IMG/VR virus record: IMGVR_UViG_3300037189_006714
Coordinates: 1-46,579 of that record
DNA length: 46,579 bases
Strand: one strand, 5' to 3'
From: a virus
The translations under genes and the position numbers were made by a program. How positions within the stretch are numbered: the stretch's first letter is position 1; every line of letters starts with the position of its first letter. A model generated the notes under the pieces. That model had not been told where the DNA came from and searched no databases. It saw only the letters and a program-made list of their open reading frames with translations. This document shows, one piece after another, positions 1 to 8,658 of the stretch.

Positions 1-174
1 ACCATTAGTAGTTAATACTTTGCCAGCATTACCGGTCTGTATAGGAATCTGTACATCAGCTCCTATTGCTGAGTACAACTCAGTGAAATTGGCATTGATC
101 TTGCTAAAGGCAGTGCGTAAAGGATCTCCACGTCCACTGTTTGGTGTAGAAACATTGATCGTTTGTTTTGCCAT
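1..174 (-). CDS. Tail-fibre-type structural protein, N-terminal part (cut by window edge)
   Basis: The minus-strand frame opens with ATG at 174 and runs out of the window after 58 codons without a stop. It starts MAKQTINVSTPNSGRGDPLR, then carries a KINANFTELY motif. This N-terminus recurs in tail-fibre and other virion proteins of marine T4-like phages, as I recall the family. The start overlaps the stop of the upstream gene (TAATG), so the two are translationally coupled. A late promoter box at 428-435 lies upstream of the pair, which fits a late structural gene. The body of the protein is not visible, so the exact virion part is unknown. Confidence 0.75.
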   Translation of the reverse strand, partial: MAKQTINVSTPNSGRGDPLRTAFSKINANFTELYSAIGADVQIPIQTGNAGKVLTTNG

Positions 175-398
175 TATAATCCGCCCAGTTTTCTAATTCT
201 TTCTAGCTCGTCAGGTTTATCTATCTGCTTCATATATTTGATGATTTCTGGGTAGTGTTCCATCGTAACCACTCCACCTTGGCTCATTTTGGTAACGATT
301 TCAGCAACGTCGTGTAAGTCCTGATCATCTTTTACTTCTTCGCGAGCAAGTTCCAACAAGCGGATGAATAGAGGTACGTCAAGTTTGATTGTGTCCAT
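174..398 (-). CDS. Conserved-type small phage protein, unknown function
   Basis: A 74-residue soluble, charged protein with no membrane segment and predicted helical character (LFIRLLELAREEVKDDQDLH). It precedes the tail-fibre-type gene with a TAATG overlap. An AAGG ribosome binding site lies ahead of its ATG, and a T4-type late box (GATAAATA on the minus strand, 428-435) lies 30 bases upstream. It is probably late-expressed with the structural gene. I do not recognise the family; a chaperone or small virion component is possible only by position. Confidence 0.7.
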   Translation of the reverse strand: MDTIKLDVPLFIRLLELAREEVKDDQDLHDVAEIVTKMSQGGVVTMEHYPEIIKYMKQIDKPDELERIRKLGGL

Positions 399-427
399 AG
401 ATAATAACCTTAAATAGCTTTATCCAA

Positions 428-435
428 TATTTATC
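428..435 (-). promoter_or_regulatory. T4-type late promoter box (GATAAATA)
   Basis: On the minus strand it reads GATAAATA, one base from the T4 late consensus TATAAATA. It would drive the 74-aa gene and the tail-fibre-type gene, with a leader of about 24 bases that contains an AAGG site. It sits in the short divergent gap before the ALAS gene. Confidence 0.55.
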
Positions 436-443
436 GAGAACAC

Positions 444-1652
444 ATGATTAACAAACAACCATTTGAAGAGTTAATAAATCAGCTCAAAGCTGAGGGGAAA
501 TATAGGGTTTTTAACGATATCGTTAGGGAACGAGGCGACTTCCCTAATGCCATTTGGTATGGCCCTTACAATATTAAAACTATCGTGAACTGGTGTTCAA
601 ATGATTATTTGGGTATGGGCCAGCACAAAGTCGTACTAGACGCGATGCATACTGCGCTAGATCACACAGGCTCAGGGTCAGGCGGCACTCGCAACATTGG
701 CGGAACCAGTCACTACCACGTGGCACTAGAGCACGAGCTGGCTACCTTACACAAGAAAGAAAAGGCAGTGCTGTTCAGTTCAGCATACGTAGCTAACGAA
801 TGGACACTGATCGCATTGGCCAAGATTATTCCTAACATAGAATATATCAGCGATGCCAACAATCACAATTCGATCATCGTGGGAATACAGCACAGCCGAG
901 CACAGAAAAGCGTGTTCGCACACAATGACATGGAAGACCTAGAGCAGAAGCTCAAGATCAGTTTCGCTAAAGGAAACGTGCCCTGTATAGTGTTTGAATC
1001 GGTATACAGCATGGACGGTGATGTAGGGCACATCGAAGCTATCTGTAAGTTAGCTGACAAATATAGAGCTATAACTTACATAGATGAAGTTCATGCTGTG
1101 GGGTTGTACGGTATAACTGGCGGCGGCAAAGTAGAAGAGCTCGGGCTTGAAGACAAGGTTGACATAGTCAACGGAACCTTGGGAAAGGCCTTTGGTGTTC
1201 AAGGAGGCTACATTGCCTGCGACAAGATAGTAGCAGACGCTATTCGTAGCGTAGCCGCTGGTTTTATCTTTACAACAAGCATGAGTCCTGTTAGCTGTAG
1301 TGGTGCTATGGCTGCTATCAAATATCTAAAACAGCACAACGACCTGCGCGAAAAGCATCAAGAACGTGCTCGCAAGCTGAAGCATAGATTGAAAGTAAAG
1401 GGCATTCCTGTAATGGAGTGTTCAACTACGCACATCGTGCCTGTGCTAGTAGGAGATGCCAAACGCTGTAAGATGATGAGCGATATCCTGCTAGAAGAAT
1501 TTAATATCTATGTACAACCTATCAACTATCCCACAGTCGATGTAGGAACAGAACGCTTACGCTTTGCTCCTACGCCCTTCCACGACGATGGCATGATAGA
1601 AGATCTAGTAAATGCTCTAGCTGATATCTTTAAAAGAGATCTAAAGACCTAA
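444..1652 (+). CDS. hemA: 5-aminolevulinate synthase (C4/Shemin pathway)
   Basis: A 402-residue PLP enzyme that would condense glycine with succinyl-CoA to make 5-aminolevulinate, the first committed tetrapyrrole precursor. The length matches bacterial ALAS. Visible motifs are NDYLGMG (53-59), the glycine-rich [12 protein letters not shown] (76-87), YIDEVHAVG with Asp214 and His217, and TLGKAFG with the Schiff-base Lys248. That lysine carries the same number as in Rhodobacter capsulatus ALAS. No mitochondrial-type heme-regulatory CP motif is seen. The gene is complete with an intact catalytic core. KBL and AONS are close relatives, but the motif set favours ALAS. No clear plus-strand promoter was found. 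Its stop overlaps the convergent SGNH-like gene by 12 bases. Confidence 0.9.
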   Translation: MINKQPFEELINQLKAEGKYRVFNDIVRERGDFPNAIWYGPYNIKTIVNWCSNDYLGMGQHKVVLDAMHTALDHTGSGSGGTRNIGGTSHYHVALEHELATLHKKEKAVLFSSAYVANEWTLIALAKIIPNIEYISDANNHNSIIVGIQHSRAQKSVFAHNDMEDLEQKLKISFAKGNVPCIVFESVYSMDGDVGHIEAICKLADKYRAITYIDEVHAVGLYGITGGGKVEELGLEDKVDIVNGTLGKAFGVQGGYIACDKIVADAIRSVAAGFIFTTSMSPVSCSGAMAAIKYLKQHNDLREKHQERARKLKHRLKVKGIPVMECSTTHIVPVLVGDAKRCKMMSDILLEEFNIYVQPINYPTVDVGTERLRFAPTPFHDDGMIEDLVNALADIFKRDLKT

Positions 1653-2434
1653 CACTCTTTGATTTAATCTACTGACCCAACCTAGTTCTTGTTTGAACAC
1701 TTCATCTGCCGTGTCCCAATCAGTCAGCGTCTTGTAAACTGCGATAGCTTTCTCAGCGAACTCTCTATCAAGTTCTATATCCAGTTTGTCTAATAGGTTA
1801 CGCTCTAACCACATCAAGTGATGTTCTGGATTAGGATGAGGATCTGTAGTAGTCGTGGGCGTCAGCAGATTGAAAGTCCAGTTCATGACTTTGCGTTTCA
1901 GTGTAGTTCCTTTGTAGCCTGTGGAGTCTGCTAGCTCTTGTATGGGCTCTAACCATGTATACTTTTCCCACAGCGCATCATAGAAGCGCAGCTCTGGAAA
2001 CTGTTGATAGTCTTTGCGTAGGTCTGGTCCACCGGTCACATACAGTTCGCAGCCTGTGCTTTCAAGCAGAGCCATAGCTGCTGCGATTTCATTTAGGCTG
2101 TACATGGCATAACTCTTTTCATCCATGTCTCTAGCACCCATGCTATCATCACAGGACTAGAATGTATGTTGCCAGCCATGCTCCAATTGCCAAAGTCTGT
2201 TAGTCCAAAGGCATGATGATCAAACCTATGGAAGTAGGTCCACTGTACAACAACAACATCCCCAGGGCCTATCTTTTGACTGAGCACAGCTTCTGATATG
2301 CGCTGTGCTATGCTTCTGTTACCTGACCCTCGTATGCCCCAGTTCTGATGATCATAGCTGCGGCCCAGCATGTCTGCCCACGTAGGCCATGTCCAGTCTA
2401 CATAGCTACAGCCAAACGTGAACAGTCGCTTCAT
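1641..2434 (-). pseudogene. SGNH-hydrolase-like protein, split by a -1 frameshift
   Basis: Two overlapping minus-strand frames form one recognisable protein. Codons from ATG 2434 encode [19 protein letters not shown]..., with the GCS block and GSGN motif typical of phage SGNH-like proteins, up to a TAA near 2093. The second frame, open from about 2154 down to 1641, supplies the C-terminal half (DEKSYAMYSLNEIAAAMALL onward). The frames differ by -1 and the switch must lie between about 2154 and 2093. No obvious slippery heptamer is visible there, so a natural frameshift mutation or a base error is more likely than programmed slippage. The start overlaps the clpP stop (ATGA). The substrate is unknown. 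Confidence 0.7.
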
Positions 2435-3018
2435 GGACGCTTGTCGATTACTTTATCAACTAGACCGTAGTCAAGAGCTTCTTGTGCGCCCATGAAGTAG
2501 TCACGTTCCATGTCTGCTGCGAACTGCTCGTAGGTCTTGCCCTTGCTGTTGTGCTTGACATAGATCTGTGTGAGATTCTCTTTCATCTTTTGGATCTCAC
2601 GGGCCTGGATCTGGATGTCTGTGGCCTGCCCACGAGCACCACCTGAGGGTTGATGGATCATGTGACGGGCATTGGGCAACATATAACGCTTGCCTGGAGC
2701 ACCTGCTTGGGCTAGTAGGCTACCCATAGAGCAGGCCTGGCCCATAACATAAGTGGCCACATCAGGCTTAATGAACTGTATGGTATCATAGATGCTCATG
2801 CCTGCTGTGACCACACCCCCGGGGCTGTTGATAAACAAGCTGATGTCAGCGTCTGGGTTTTCGCTTTCCAAGAACAGCAATTGAGCCACGATTAGGTTGG
2901 CCATATGATCTTCTACTTCACCGTTGAGCATGACCACACGCTCTTTGAGCAAGCGACTGTAGATGTCATAGGCACGTTCGCCCTTTGACGATGATTCAAT
3001 TACCATAGGTACTAGCAT
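2431..3018 (-). CDS. clpP: ATP-dependent Clp protease proteolytic subunit
   Basis: A 195-residue ClpP serine protease. The catalytic triad is visible: Ser97 in GQACSMGS, His122 in [11 protein letters not shown], and Asp173 in MERDYFM. The INSPGG oxyanion segment is at 63-68. Length matches host ClpP (about 195-207 residues). The protein begins nearly at the mature N-terminus, with little propeptide. Phage ClpP would assemble a 14-mer that works with a host Clp ATPase or in virion protein processing; which one cannot be told here. The start has a strong AAGGAG site and overlaps the epimerase gene's end by 7 bases; the stop overlaps the SGNH-like start (ATGA). It is part of a three-gene operon. 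Confidence 0.95.
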   Translation of the reverse strand: MLVPMVIESSSKGERAYDIYSRLLKERVVMLNGEVEDHMANLIVAQLLFLESENPDADISLFINSPGGVVTAGMSIYDTIQFIKPDVATYVMGQACSMGSLLAQAGAPGKRYMLPNARHMIHQPSGGARGQATDIQIQAREIQKMKENLTQIYVKHNSKGKTYEQFAADMERDYFMGAQEALDYGLVDKVIDKRP

Positions 3019-3851
3019 AAAAACTCCTTAAAGTCTGTTTGTTTTTGTTCTGAGAGCCACGTGAGCACATCATGTTTGGGTTTGAATCCCAGCTTGGTCA
3101 GTTTGCCAATGTCAGCTTGCGTATCATACTCTTGGCCCTGTCTAGCAAATGTATAAACAGTGTTCGTATCAAACACGGAGGCCATATCATTGATGCTGAC
3201 ATTGGCACCTGTACCAACATCGTGTGTTCCTGTTACTCCATTGTCTAATAATAATAGCATACCTTCTATGAAGTCGTCAACATGAATCATATCTCTTTTC
3301 TGATTACCCGATACATGTACGAACAAGGGTTCCCCTTTAACATACCTATCTACGAAACGTCCAATAGCTGTGCCATTCTCACCCAAGGGCATGTCTGCGC
3401 CATAGACTGTTGTAGGTCTAATGATAGTCAACATGGTGTGTTTGTTCTTCATAGCTGTCAGCATATATTCTGAGCTTAACTTGCTGATCGCATAGGGATT
3501 GTTAGGATGCTTGGCAGAGCTTGAACTGATGTAGACAAATCGTTTAACTCCTGCTGCTTGACAACGCTGATAGAACTCTGCTGTGTTAACTGTGTTAGTA
3601 TGGAAGTAGCCTCTGTAGTCTTTCCAGCTGGGCTCAATCCTAGCCCTGTTGGCACAATGTATAACTGTGTCTATGTTCTCTAAGTTCTCCCCGTGTAGGT
3701 TTTCAAAGTGTACCCAAAGGAACTGAGAATTCTCTAGCTCGTCATAGTCTTTGTCTAAAGCGATAACATCAACATCTCGCTGTTCGAGATGTCTAACCAA
3801 ATTGCGTCCAATAAATCCTGCGGCGCCTGTTACTAAGATCTTTTCTCTCAT
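3012..3851 (-). CDS. NAD-dependent epimerase/dehydratase (extended SDR)
   Basis: A 279-residue sugar-nucleotide epimerase/dehydratase-type SDR protein. The Rossmann signature GAAGFIG is at 9-15, a downstream CANRAR segment follows the third strand, and the catalytic Tyr120-x3-Lys124 pair sits in [12 protein letters not shown]. It would act on a nucleotide sugar such as UDP-glucose or dTDP-glucose; the specificity is not readable. I chose ATG 3851 because an upstream TTG start at 3890 adds 13 residues before the conserved beta strand. First gene of the operon with clpP and the SGNH-like gene. Likely linked functionally to the glycan genes at 38.8-45.5 kb. Confidence 0.88.
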   Translation of the reverse strand: MREKILVTGAAGFIGRNLVRHLEQRDVDVIALDKDYDELENSQFLWVHFENLHGENLENIDTVIHCANRARIEPSWKDYRGYFHTNTVNTAEFYQRCQAAGVKRFVYISSSSAKHPNNPYAISKLSSEYMLTAMKNKHTMLTIIRPTTVYGADMPLGENGTAIGRFVDRYVKGEPLFVHVSGNQKRDMIHVDDFIEGMLLLLDNGVTGTHDVGTGANVSINDMASVFDTNTVYTFARQGQEYDTQADIGKLTKLGFKPKHDVLTWLSEQKQTDFKEFLC

Positions 3852-3875
3852 GCTCTTATCTATCCTAGCTAATGA

Positions 3876-3904
3876 TTGCTCACACGGCAATCTGACTGTA
3901 TACT
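3876..3904 (+). promoter_or_regulatory. Sigma70-like promoter for the HNH gene
   Basis: TTGCTC (3876-3881), 17-base spacer, TATACT (3899-3904), with an ATG 35 bases downstream. It lies in the divergent gap between the epimerase operon and the HNH gene. Confidence 0.5.
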
Positions 3905-3939
3905 ACAGACTTAAATACCGTATCACAAGAAGTAATCAC

Positions 3940-4449
3940 ATGTCAGATACCCTATTACTAAACGCAGATGCTCAACCAGTGAGCCTATTACCATTGTCAA
4001 CTATCACTTGGCAGGACTCCATACGATACCTCGTATTGGATAAGGTCACAGTGCTAGAGTGGCACGACAATTGGATTGTTAGATCAGCCAATTGGGAAAC
4101 TCGCGTGCCTGCTGTTGTGATTCTGAAAGAGTATTTCAAAAAGAAAACCTATGTGCGTCTAACCAAACGCAACATCTTCTTACGTGACGGCTATCGTTGC
4201 CAGTACTGTGAACAGGACTGCGGCGGCGAAGCCACACTGGATCACGTGCGACCACTCAGCATGGGCGGCAAGAGCTCTTGGGAGAATTTGGCTACCGCTT
4301 GTAAGAGCTGTAACTATGCCAAAGCAGACAAGATGAAGATGAAACCCAATCGTGTGCCCTACAAGCCCGACTATTGGGAACTCAGCGAGAAGCGTAGACA
4401 GCTGGGCTTCACTCCTCGCCACCCAAGTTGGACAGCCTATTTGGGCTAA
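3940..4449 (+). CDS. HNH endonuclease (McrA-type fold)
   Basis: A 169-residue protein with a C-terminal HNH nuclease domain. Residues CQYC (87-90) and CKSC (121-124) form the zinc knuckles, DH (101-102) holds the catalytic histidine, and Asn116 is the central N. The N-terminal 80 residues match the extension seen in phage and bacterial HNH proteins of this class (LLLNADAQPVSLLPL). The preferred start is ATG 3940, following a promoter; the frame is open further upstream but that part shows no protein character. It could be a free-standing homing-type nuclease or a packaging-related HNH enzyme. It heads the DNA-modification block. Confidence 0.85.
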   Translation: MSDTLLLNADAQPVSLLPLSTITWQDSIRYLVLDKVTVLEWHDNWIVRSANWETRVPAVVILKEYFKKKTYVRLTKRNIFLRDGYRCQYCEQDCGGEATLDHVRPLSMGGKSSWENLATACKSCNYAKADKMKMKPNRVPYKPDYWELSEKRRQLGFTPRHPSWTAYLG

Positions 4450-4455
4450 TTGGTC

Positions 4456-4484
4456 TTGACATAACAGTTTCTCCATGTTACAGT
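4456..4484 (+). promoter_or_regulatory. Sigma70-like promoter for the ParB-like gene
   Basis: Perfect TTGACA (4456-4461), 17-base spacer, TACAGT (4479-4484). It follows the HNH stop by a few bases and precedes ATG 4542. Confidence 0.55.
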
Positions 4485-4541
4485 ATTGATACTGTTGCTA
4501 CCATTGGCAGCAGTAAACAACACAAAACTGGAGAAACCAAA

Positions 4542-5756
4542 ATGTTTGTTGAAACAACCAATGGGGTATTTGGAGTCAATTCGGCTGATTCTACCAACCC
4601 CTCACAACCTCTCGCCGAGACCTATGCCCAGAGAAAGAACTCTAGGTTCGCTAATGTAACTAGCGAGATACTGACGCCTAGACAGCGTTGGGATCAAACT
4701 TACGCTAACCTTCCACAGCAAAATCAAGCTGCTATCGATAGGATGCTAGCTGAAGCTGTTAAAGAGTTTAAGCGTCGAAACCCAACCTTGAAGTCGTGGA
4801 AAGATATTGAAAAGTATCTGGCACAGGCCGTAAAGAGCAAGATGTCTAATGTCAAGATCGACGGCACGATGCAGCGTCTTTTGACTATCCCTTGGGTGCT
4901 TGAACTGCTGAACAAGTTCACTGTTACTAAAGTAGTACCTATCCAAGTCTATCAACCCAATGCCAAAGAAGAGCTTTATCTTGCTTGGGATGGTCAGCAC
5001 ACTTTAGTATTACTGTGGTTAGTCGCAGTCTATGTGTTTGGTGAAGATCCTGAGAATGTTACTATTCCTGTAAACATTTACAGCAGCCATCTTAAGCCTG
5101 AGATGCGAACTTGCTTTGTAGACTTGAACAGTTCAGAAGGCAAGCGTGGACTTGATCCGTTTGATCTTTATGAGCAGATGGTATACGGTGTGCGCATCGA
5201 TAACGCTACTAAACCAGAATGGATTGAAGCAGAAGCCAAACAGTCTATCCTAGAAGATCACGGGCTGTTTGTTACTGCCAAGAAGTTCTACGATGACAAC
5301 CAAGCTGGTGCTATTTCACGTATCCAAGAGATCAACAAGCTCAAACCTGAGCCCTTGTCTTGGCTCTGTGACTATCTAGTTGCTGTAGGCGCACAGGATC
5401 GCCCGGTAGAGGAAAAGGAGATGGTCATGATGGCCTACTTCTTTGAACGCTGCCACTACGCAGAGCTTGACGTTACTGCTGAATACATCAACGACGTAGC
5501 AGCCGTTGCCAAGCGACACTGGAATGCGGACTTTAGCCCTATGAGCAAGTTCTGGGGTAAAGCACATCAGGCCTATCACGTGTGGCATCAGACTTACTTT
5601 GGTAACACCAAAGATGCTCGTTTCCAGAAAGAGCCCTTACACGGTTATCCATTCCTAGTAGCTCAATTGGAAAAAGACTTGCCGGATCACAAGCATCCAC
5701 GAGGCAAGACCAATTCTGAGTTTGTGGTTACTGCGGACGGTTTGGATCTCTTCTAA
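4542..5756 (+). CDS. ParB/DGQHR-motif-like DNA-associated protein
   Basis: A 404-residue protein whose middle carries WDGQHT (149-154), a variant of the DGQHR/ParB-nuclease core motif (the usual final Arg is Thr), followed by a long helical C-terminal region. Related phage proteins are annotated as ParB-like nuclease domain proteins, and DndB/DGQHR proteins take part in DNA modification systems. I infer a DNA-binding or nuclease-related role; the missing Arg makes activity uncertain. The start is ATG 4542, preceded by a GGAG site. An earlier in-frame start at 4428 lies inside the HNH gene. Its stop overlaps the next HNH gene (TAATG). Confidence 0.65.
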   Translation: MFVETTNGVFGVNSADSTNPSQPLAETYAQRKNSRFANVTSEILTPRQRWDQTYANLPQQNQAAIDRMLAEAVKEFKRRNPTLKSWKDIEKYLAQAVKSKMSNVKIDGTMQRLLTIPWVLELLNKFTVTKVVPIQVYQPNAKEELYLAWDGQHTLVLLWLVAVYVFGEDPENVTIPVNIYSSHLKPEMRTCFVDLNSSEGKRGLDPFDLYEQMVYGVRIDNATKPEWIEAEAKQSILEDHGLFVTAKKFYDDNQAGAISRIQEINKLKPEPLSWLCDYLVAVGAQDRPVEEKEMVMMAYFFERCHYAELDVTAEYINDVAAVAKRHWNADFSPMSKFWGKAHQAYHVWHQTYFGNTKDARFQKEPLHGYPFLVAQLEKDLPDHKHPRGKTNSEFVVTADGLDLF

Positions 5757-6181
5757 TGAGAGAGTCCAAGTGGGACCAACCAAAGACCATGGGTCAGGTT
5801 ATCAAGGAACAGGGTAAAACCTGTTCCATACCTGGCTGTGGTCAACCTCTGACCCATATGTTAGGTCCCGGGTCAGAGTCGCTGTGTAGAGATCATCAGC
5901 TAGAACAACGTGAGTATGGGGGCATGGGTCGTATGGATCGTCCGCATACATTCCATCGCAAGTGGGTCTGTGAGGACTGTGGCTACAATCCACTAGAGGA
6001 TCCTAGGCTAGCTGACATAGAAGATGAGATGGTACGTAGGCGTGTTGGACGCATACTGATACATGGCGATCATCAGCACAGGCAAGCAGATGGCGGCGAT
6101 GACACCGCAGAAAACATCCGTTCAGTGTGTTATGTCTGTCATGCTAAGAAAACCATTCTCAGTGAAGACTATCGTAAATGA
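5756..6181 (+). CDS. HNH-type zinc nuclease
   Basis: A 141-residue protein rich in paired cysteines and histidines. CSIPGC and CRDH form an N-terminal zinc knuckle, CEDC a second, and HGDHQHR...N...CYVCH an HNH-like C-terminal core. It is translationally coupled to the ParB-like gene (TAATG). Likely a DNA nuclease or nicking enzyme; target unknown. It is unrelated in sequence to the HNH protein at 3940, so this is not a duplication. Confidence 0.7.
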   Translation: MRESKWDQPKTMGQVIKEQGKTCSIPGCGQPLTHMLGPGSESLCRDHQLEQREYGGMGRMDRPHTFHRKWVCEDCGYNPLEDPRLADIEDEMVRRRVGRILIHGDHQHRQADGGDDTAENIRSVCYVCHAKKTILSEDYRK

Positions 6182-6183
6182 GT

Positions 6184-6189
6184 ATATAA
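6184..6189 (+). promoter_or_regulatory. -10 element giving a possibly leaderless dam transcript
   Basis: A perfect TATAAT ends 7 bases before the methylase ATG at 6196, so the predicted start of transcription falls on the ATG. No good -35 box is seen at the right distance, so this is a weak call. Confidence 0.35.
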
Positions 6190-6195
6190 TACTGT

Positions 6196-7068
6196 ATGTT
6201 CCCATATATCGGCGGTAAAGCGCATCACGTTAAATGGATGGACCCACTGTTCCCTAAGGGCTACGACACATTCGTTGAAGTCTTTGGTGGAGCAGGCTGG
6301 GTATCTGTCAAGAGCCCTAATGTAACACAGGCTACCACACGGGTCTATAATGACTATAACCCACTGCTGGCTAACGTGTTTGAATGTTTCAGACAGGACC
6401 CTGCTCAGGTGCTCACTGTGATGAACAGTAACCCCAAAAGTGAACTCACACGTTACAGGCAGTTCCAACAGGATCTGTTTGCTAACCTAGACTGGACTAC
6501 TGTACAGCTAGGCGACTTTGATCTAGCAGTCAAGTATCTCTATCTACAGACGCAGGTGTTTGCGGGTACACCGTTGAGTACAACCAACGTGCCCTACTTC
6601 ACAGAAACCAAAGCTGGGGGCAAGTATCCCAGCAAGTATGATACCTTAAAGAAAAAGTTGGGTGACCAGAGGATCGTAGATCGGCTTAAGGCTATCACTG
6701 TAGTAGAGAAACTGGACTGTATAGATCTTATTAAAAAGTATGACTCTGAGACCACATTCTTTTATGTAGACCCTCCCTATCACAGCATGGAGTTCTACTA
6801 CAGTCAGGACTTCCCCCGAGACAAGCACGAAGAATTGGCCGACACACTGAAAGCCATTAAGGGCAAGTTCGCTCTCAGCTATTATGATTTTGAAGATCTG
6901 CGCACATGGTACCCAGAAGCACAGTACCCCTGGCACAGACAAAGCGTCTATCGTTCTGCTGCCACTCGTTCGGGCAATGACGCAGACTACAGCGAAAAGA
7001 GCAAAGGTACCGAAATACTGATACGCAACTACTTGAATCCGCAGGATCTTTTAGTGGTTGACAAATAA
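6196..7068 (+). CDS. dam: DNA adenine methyltransferase (D12/Dam class)
   Basis: A 290-residue SAM-dependent N6-adenine methyltransferase of the D12 class. The FPYIGGK start motif (2-8), the SAM-binding VEVFGGAGW block (about 28-36) and the catalytic VDPPYH (about 192-197) are visible in family order. Length matches Dam-type phage enzymes. It probably shields phage DNA from host nucleases or marks it for regulation. The recognition site cannot be read. No Shine-Dalgarno site is seen, which fits a leaderless transcript. Its last codons (VVDK) overlap the -35 box of the ligase promoter. Confidence 0.9.
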   Translation: MFPYIGGKAHHVKWMDPLFPKGYDTFVEVFGGAGWVSVKSPNVTQATTRVYNDYNPLLANVFECFRQDPAQVLTVMNSNPKSELTRYRQFQQDLFANLDWTTVQLGDFDLAVKYLYLQTQVFAGTPLSTTNVPYFTETKAGGKYPSKYDTLKKKLGDQRIVDRLKAITVVEKLDCIDLIKKYDSETTFFYVDPPYHSMEFYYSQDFPRDKHEELADTLKAIKGKFALSYYDFEDLRTWYPEAQYPWHRQSVYRSAATRSGNDADYSEKSKGTEILIRNYLNPQDLLVVDK

Positions 7069-7086
7069 GTCTTTTGGCAGTATAAT
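7058..7086 (+). promoter_or_regulatory. Consensus sigma70 promoter for the ligase operon
   Basis: TTGACA (7058-7063), 17-base spacer, TATAAT (7081-7086): a perfect match to the bacterial consensus. The -35 box lies inside the last codons of the methylase gene. Confidence 0.85.
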
Positions 7087-7118
7087 ATACACATATTATT
7101 AGCAATCAAGGAACCCAG

Positions 7119-8435
7119 ATGCGTACACAACCACAAGTAATCATCAAAGCTCTAGAAGATCACCCCAGCCGTCTTAACAAAGAAGCTATCCTAAAGGATG
7201 CTATGGAACAGGGCCTGGACGAGTTCTTCGAAGGGGTGCGTTGGGCTTTAGACAAGCTCTACACCTTTGGTGTCAAGCAGGTACCCGTTAGCAAAGCAGA
7301 TGGGCAGGGCCTGGATTGGGCCAGCTTCACACAGTTGGCTAACAGCCTACGTAAACGTGAGCTCACAGGGCACGATGCTCGTGATGCTATCAAGCTGGCC
7401 ATGGACGTGGCCACTATGGAACAATGGAACGGCTGGTATCGCCGTATCCTTATCAAAGATCTGCGCTGTGGCGTTTCGGAAAAGACGGTAAACTCCGTGG
7501 CCAAAGACACGGGGCTGACGCAATACCGTGTGCCTGTATTTGAATGTATGTTGGCGCATGATGGTGCCAATCACGAAAAGAAGATACAGGGTGTTAAACT
7601 GCTTGAGCCCAAGCTGGACGGTGTTCGCTGTATCACTGTTGTAGATGCGGAAAGCCGTACTGTCACACAGTTCACACGCAACGGCAAGATCTTAGAGAAC
7701 TTCACGCACATCACAGAAGCATTGGCTCGCCACATCGATGACATTGGCCGTAGCTATGTGCTGGACGGAGAAGTAGTAAGCTCTAGCTTCCAAGCACTCA
7801 TGAAGCAGGTACATCGCAAAGACAATGTACAAGCAGATGATGCTCGTTTGATGCTGTTTGATATCGTTCCGCTTTCAGAGTTCCGTAGCGGTAAGAGCAT
7901 CATGGGCCAGCGCCGACGCACTAACCTACTGCGCTCTATGGAAGCACTGTTTAACACTGTGGGTCATATTGATGTTATTCCGCAGATCGAAGTGGATCTA
8001 GAAACTGCTGTGGGCCGTATCGAGTACAAGGACTACAACAAGCAGATGGTAGAAGGGGGCTTTGAAGGCATCATGATCAAGGATCCAGATGCTGCCTATG
8101 TGGCCAAGCGTGATGCTGCCTGGCTCAAGCAGAAGCCGTTTATCGAAGTATCATTGGAGATTGTTGATGTTGAAGAAGGTACTGGTAGAAATGAAGGAAA
8201 ACTTGGAGCATTGGTTTGCTCCGGACAGGACGACGGGAAAACTATTACCGTCAATGTTGGTAGTGGCTTTAGCGACAGTGATAGAGATGAGTTTTGGCTT
8301 AGCCGTAGTGATATCATTGGTCAAGTTGTGGAAGTGAGAGCAGATGCTGTTACACAAAATCAAGATGGCAGTTATTCGCTGCGTTTTCCCCGGTTTCTCC
8401 GCTTTCGTGGCTTTAAGAAAGGTGAAAAGATCTAA
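7119..8435 (+). CDS. ATP-dependent DNA ligase
   Basis: A 438-residue ATP-dependent DNA ligase. The adenylated lysine is Lys165 in EPKLDGVR (motif I); motif III is LDGEV, motif IV is FEGIMIK, and motif V is AAWLKQKP. An N-terminal helical domain (1-150) and a C-terminal OB fold (from about 355) complete the T4/T7-like layout. It seals nicks during replication and repair. The start ATG 7119 follows a perfect sigma70 promoter and a weak AAGGA site. It heads a two-gene unit with the 73-aa protein. Confidence 0.95.
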   Translation: MRTQPQVIIKALEDHPSRLNKEAILKDAMEQGLDEFFEGVRWALDKLYTFGVKQVPVSKADGQGLDWASFTQLANSLRKRELTGHDARDAIKLAMDVATMEQWNGWYRRILIKDLRCGVSEKTVNSVAKDTGLTQYRVPVFECMLAHDGANHEKKIQGVKLLEPKLDGVRCITVVDAESRTVTQFTRNGKILENFTHITEALARHIDDIGRSYVLDGEVVSSSFQALMKQVHRKDNVQADDARLMLFDIVPLSEFRSGKSIMGQRRRTNLLRSMEALFNTVGHIDVIPQIEVDLETAVGRIEYKDYNKQMVEGGFEGIMIKDPDAAYVAKRDAAWLKQKPFIEVSLEIVDVEEGTGRNEGKLGALVCSGQDDGKTITVNVGSGFSDSDRDEFWLSRSDIIGQVVEVRADAVTQNQDGSYSLRFPRFLRFRGFKKGEKI

Positions 8436-8436
8436 T

Positions 8437-8658
8437 ATGAACGAACGTGATCTAGACGTAGCACTGGTAGGGGCTATCAAGGCCCTGCTCAAGGACTCCA
8501 AGTATTTCTACATGGGCTATAGGGGTCACTTGACTGAAGATGGCCGAGCTGCTGTCACGGGCGTGATTGATCTCTTTGGTGAGCGTATGTATAAAGCTGA
8601 ACAGGAAGCTCTAGACCGTAGAGCCAAAGAAATGGTAGTTAAGGAATTAAAGGGCTAG
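8437..8658 (+). CDS. Small unknown protein downstream of ligase
   Basis: A 73-residue charged protein with a helical, Lys/Glu-rich C-terminus. It begins one base after the ligase stop (TAATATG), so it is cotranscribed. Its stop overlaps the convergent AlgH gene by 4 bases. I do not recognise it. Confidence 0.7.
   Translation: MNERDLDVALVGAIKALLKDSKYFYMGYRGHLTEDGRAAVTGVIDLFGERMYKAEQEALDRRAKEMVVKELKG

Noticed and set aside
2093-2160. Programmed -1 ribosomal frameshift in the SGNH-like gene
   Set aside because: No X-XXY-YYZ heptamer or following pseudoknot is evident in the overlap, so I treat it as a mutation or base error.
3282-3473. Short plus-strand frame inside the epimerase gene
   Set aside because: Antisense to conserved SDR sequence with no start signals.
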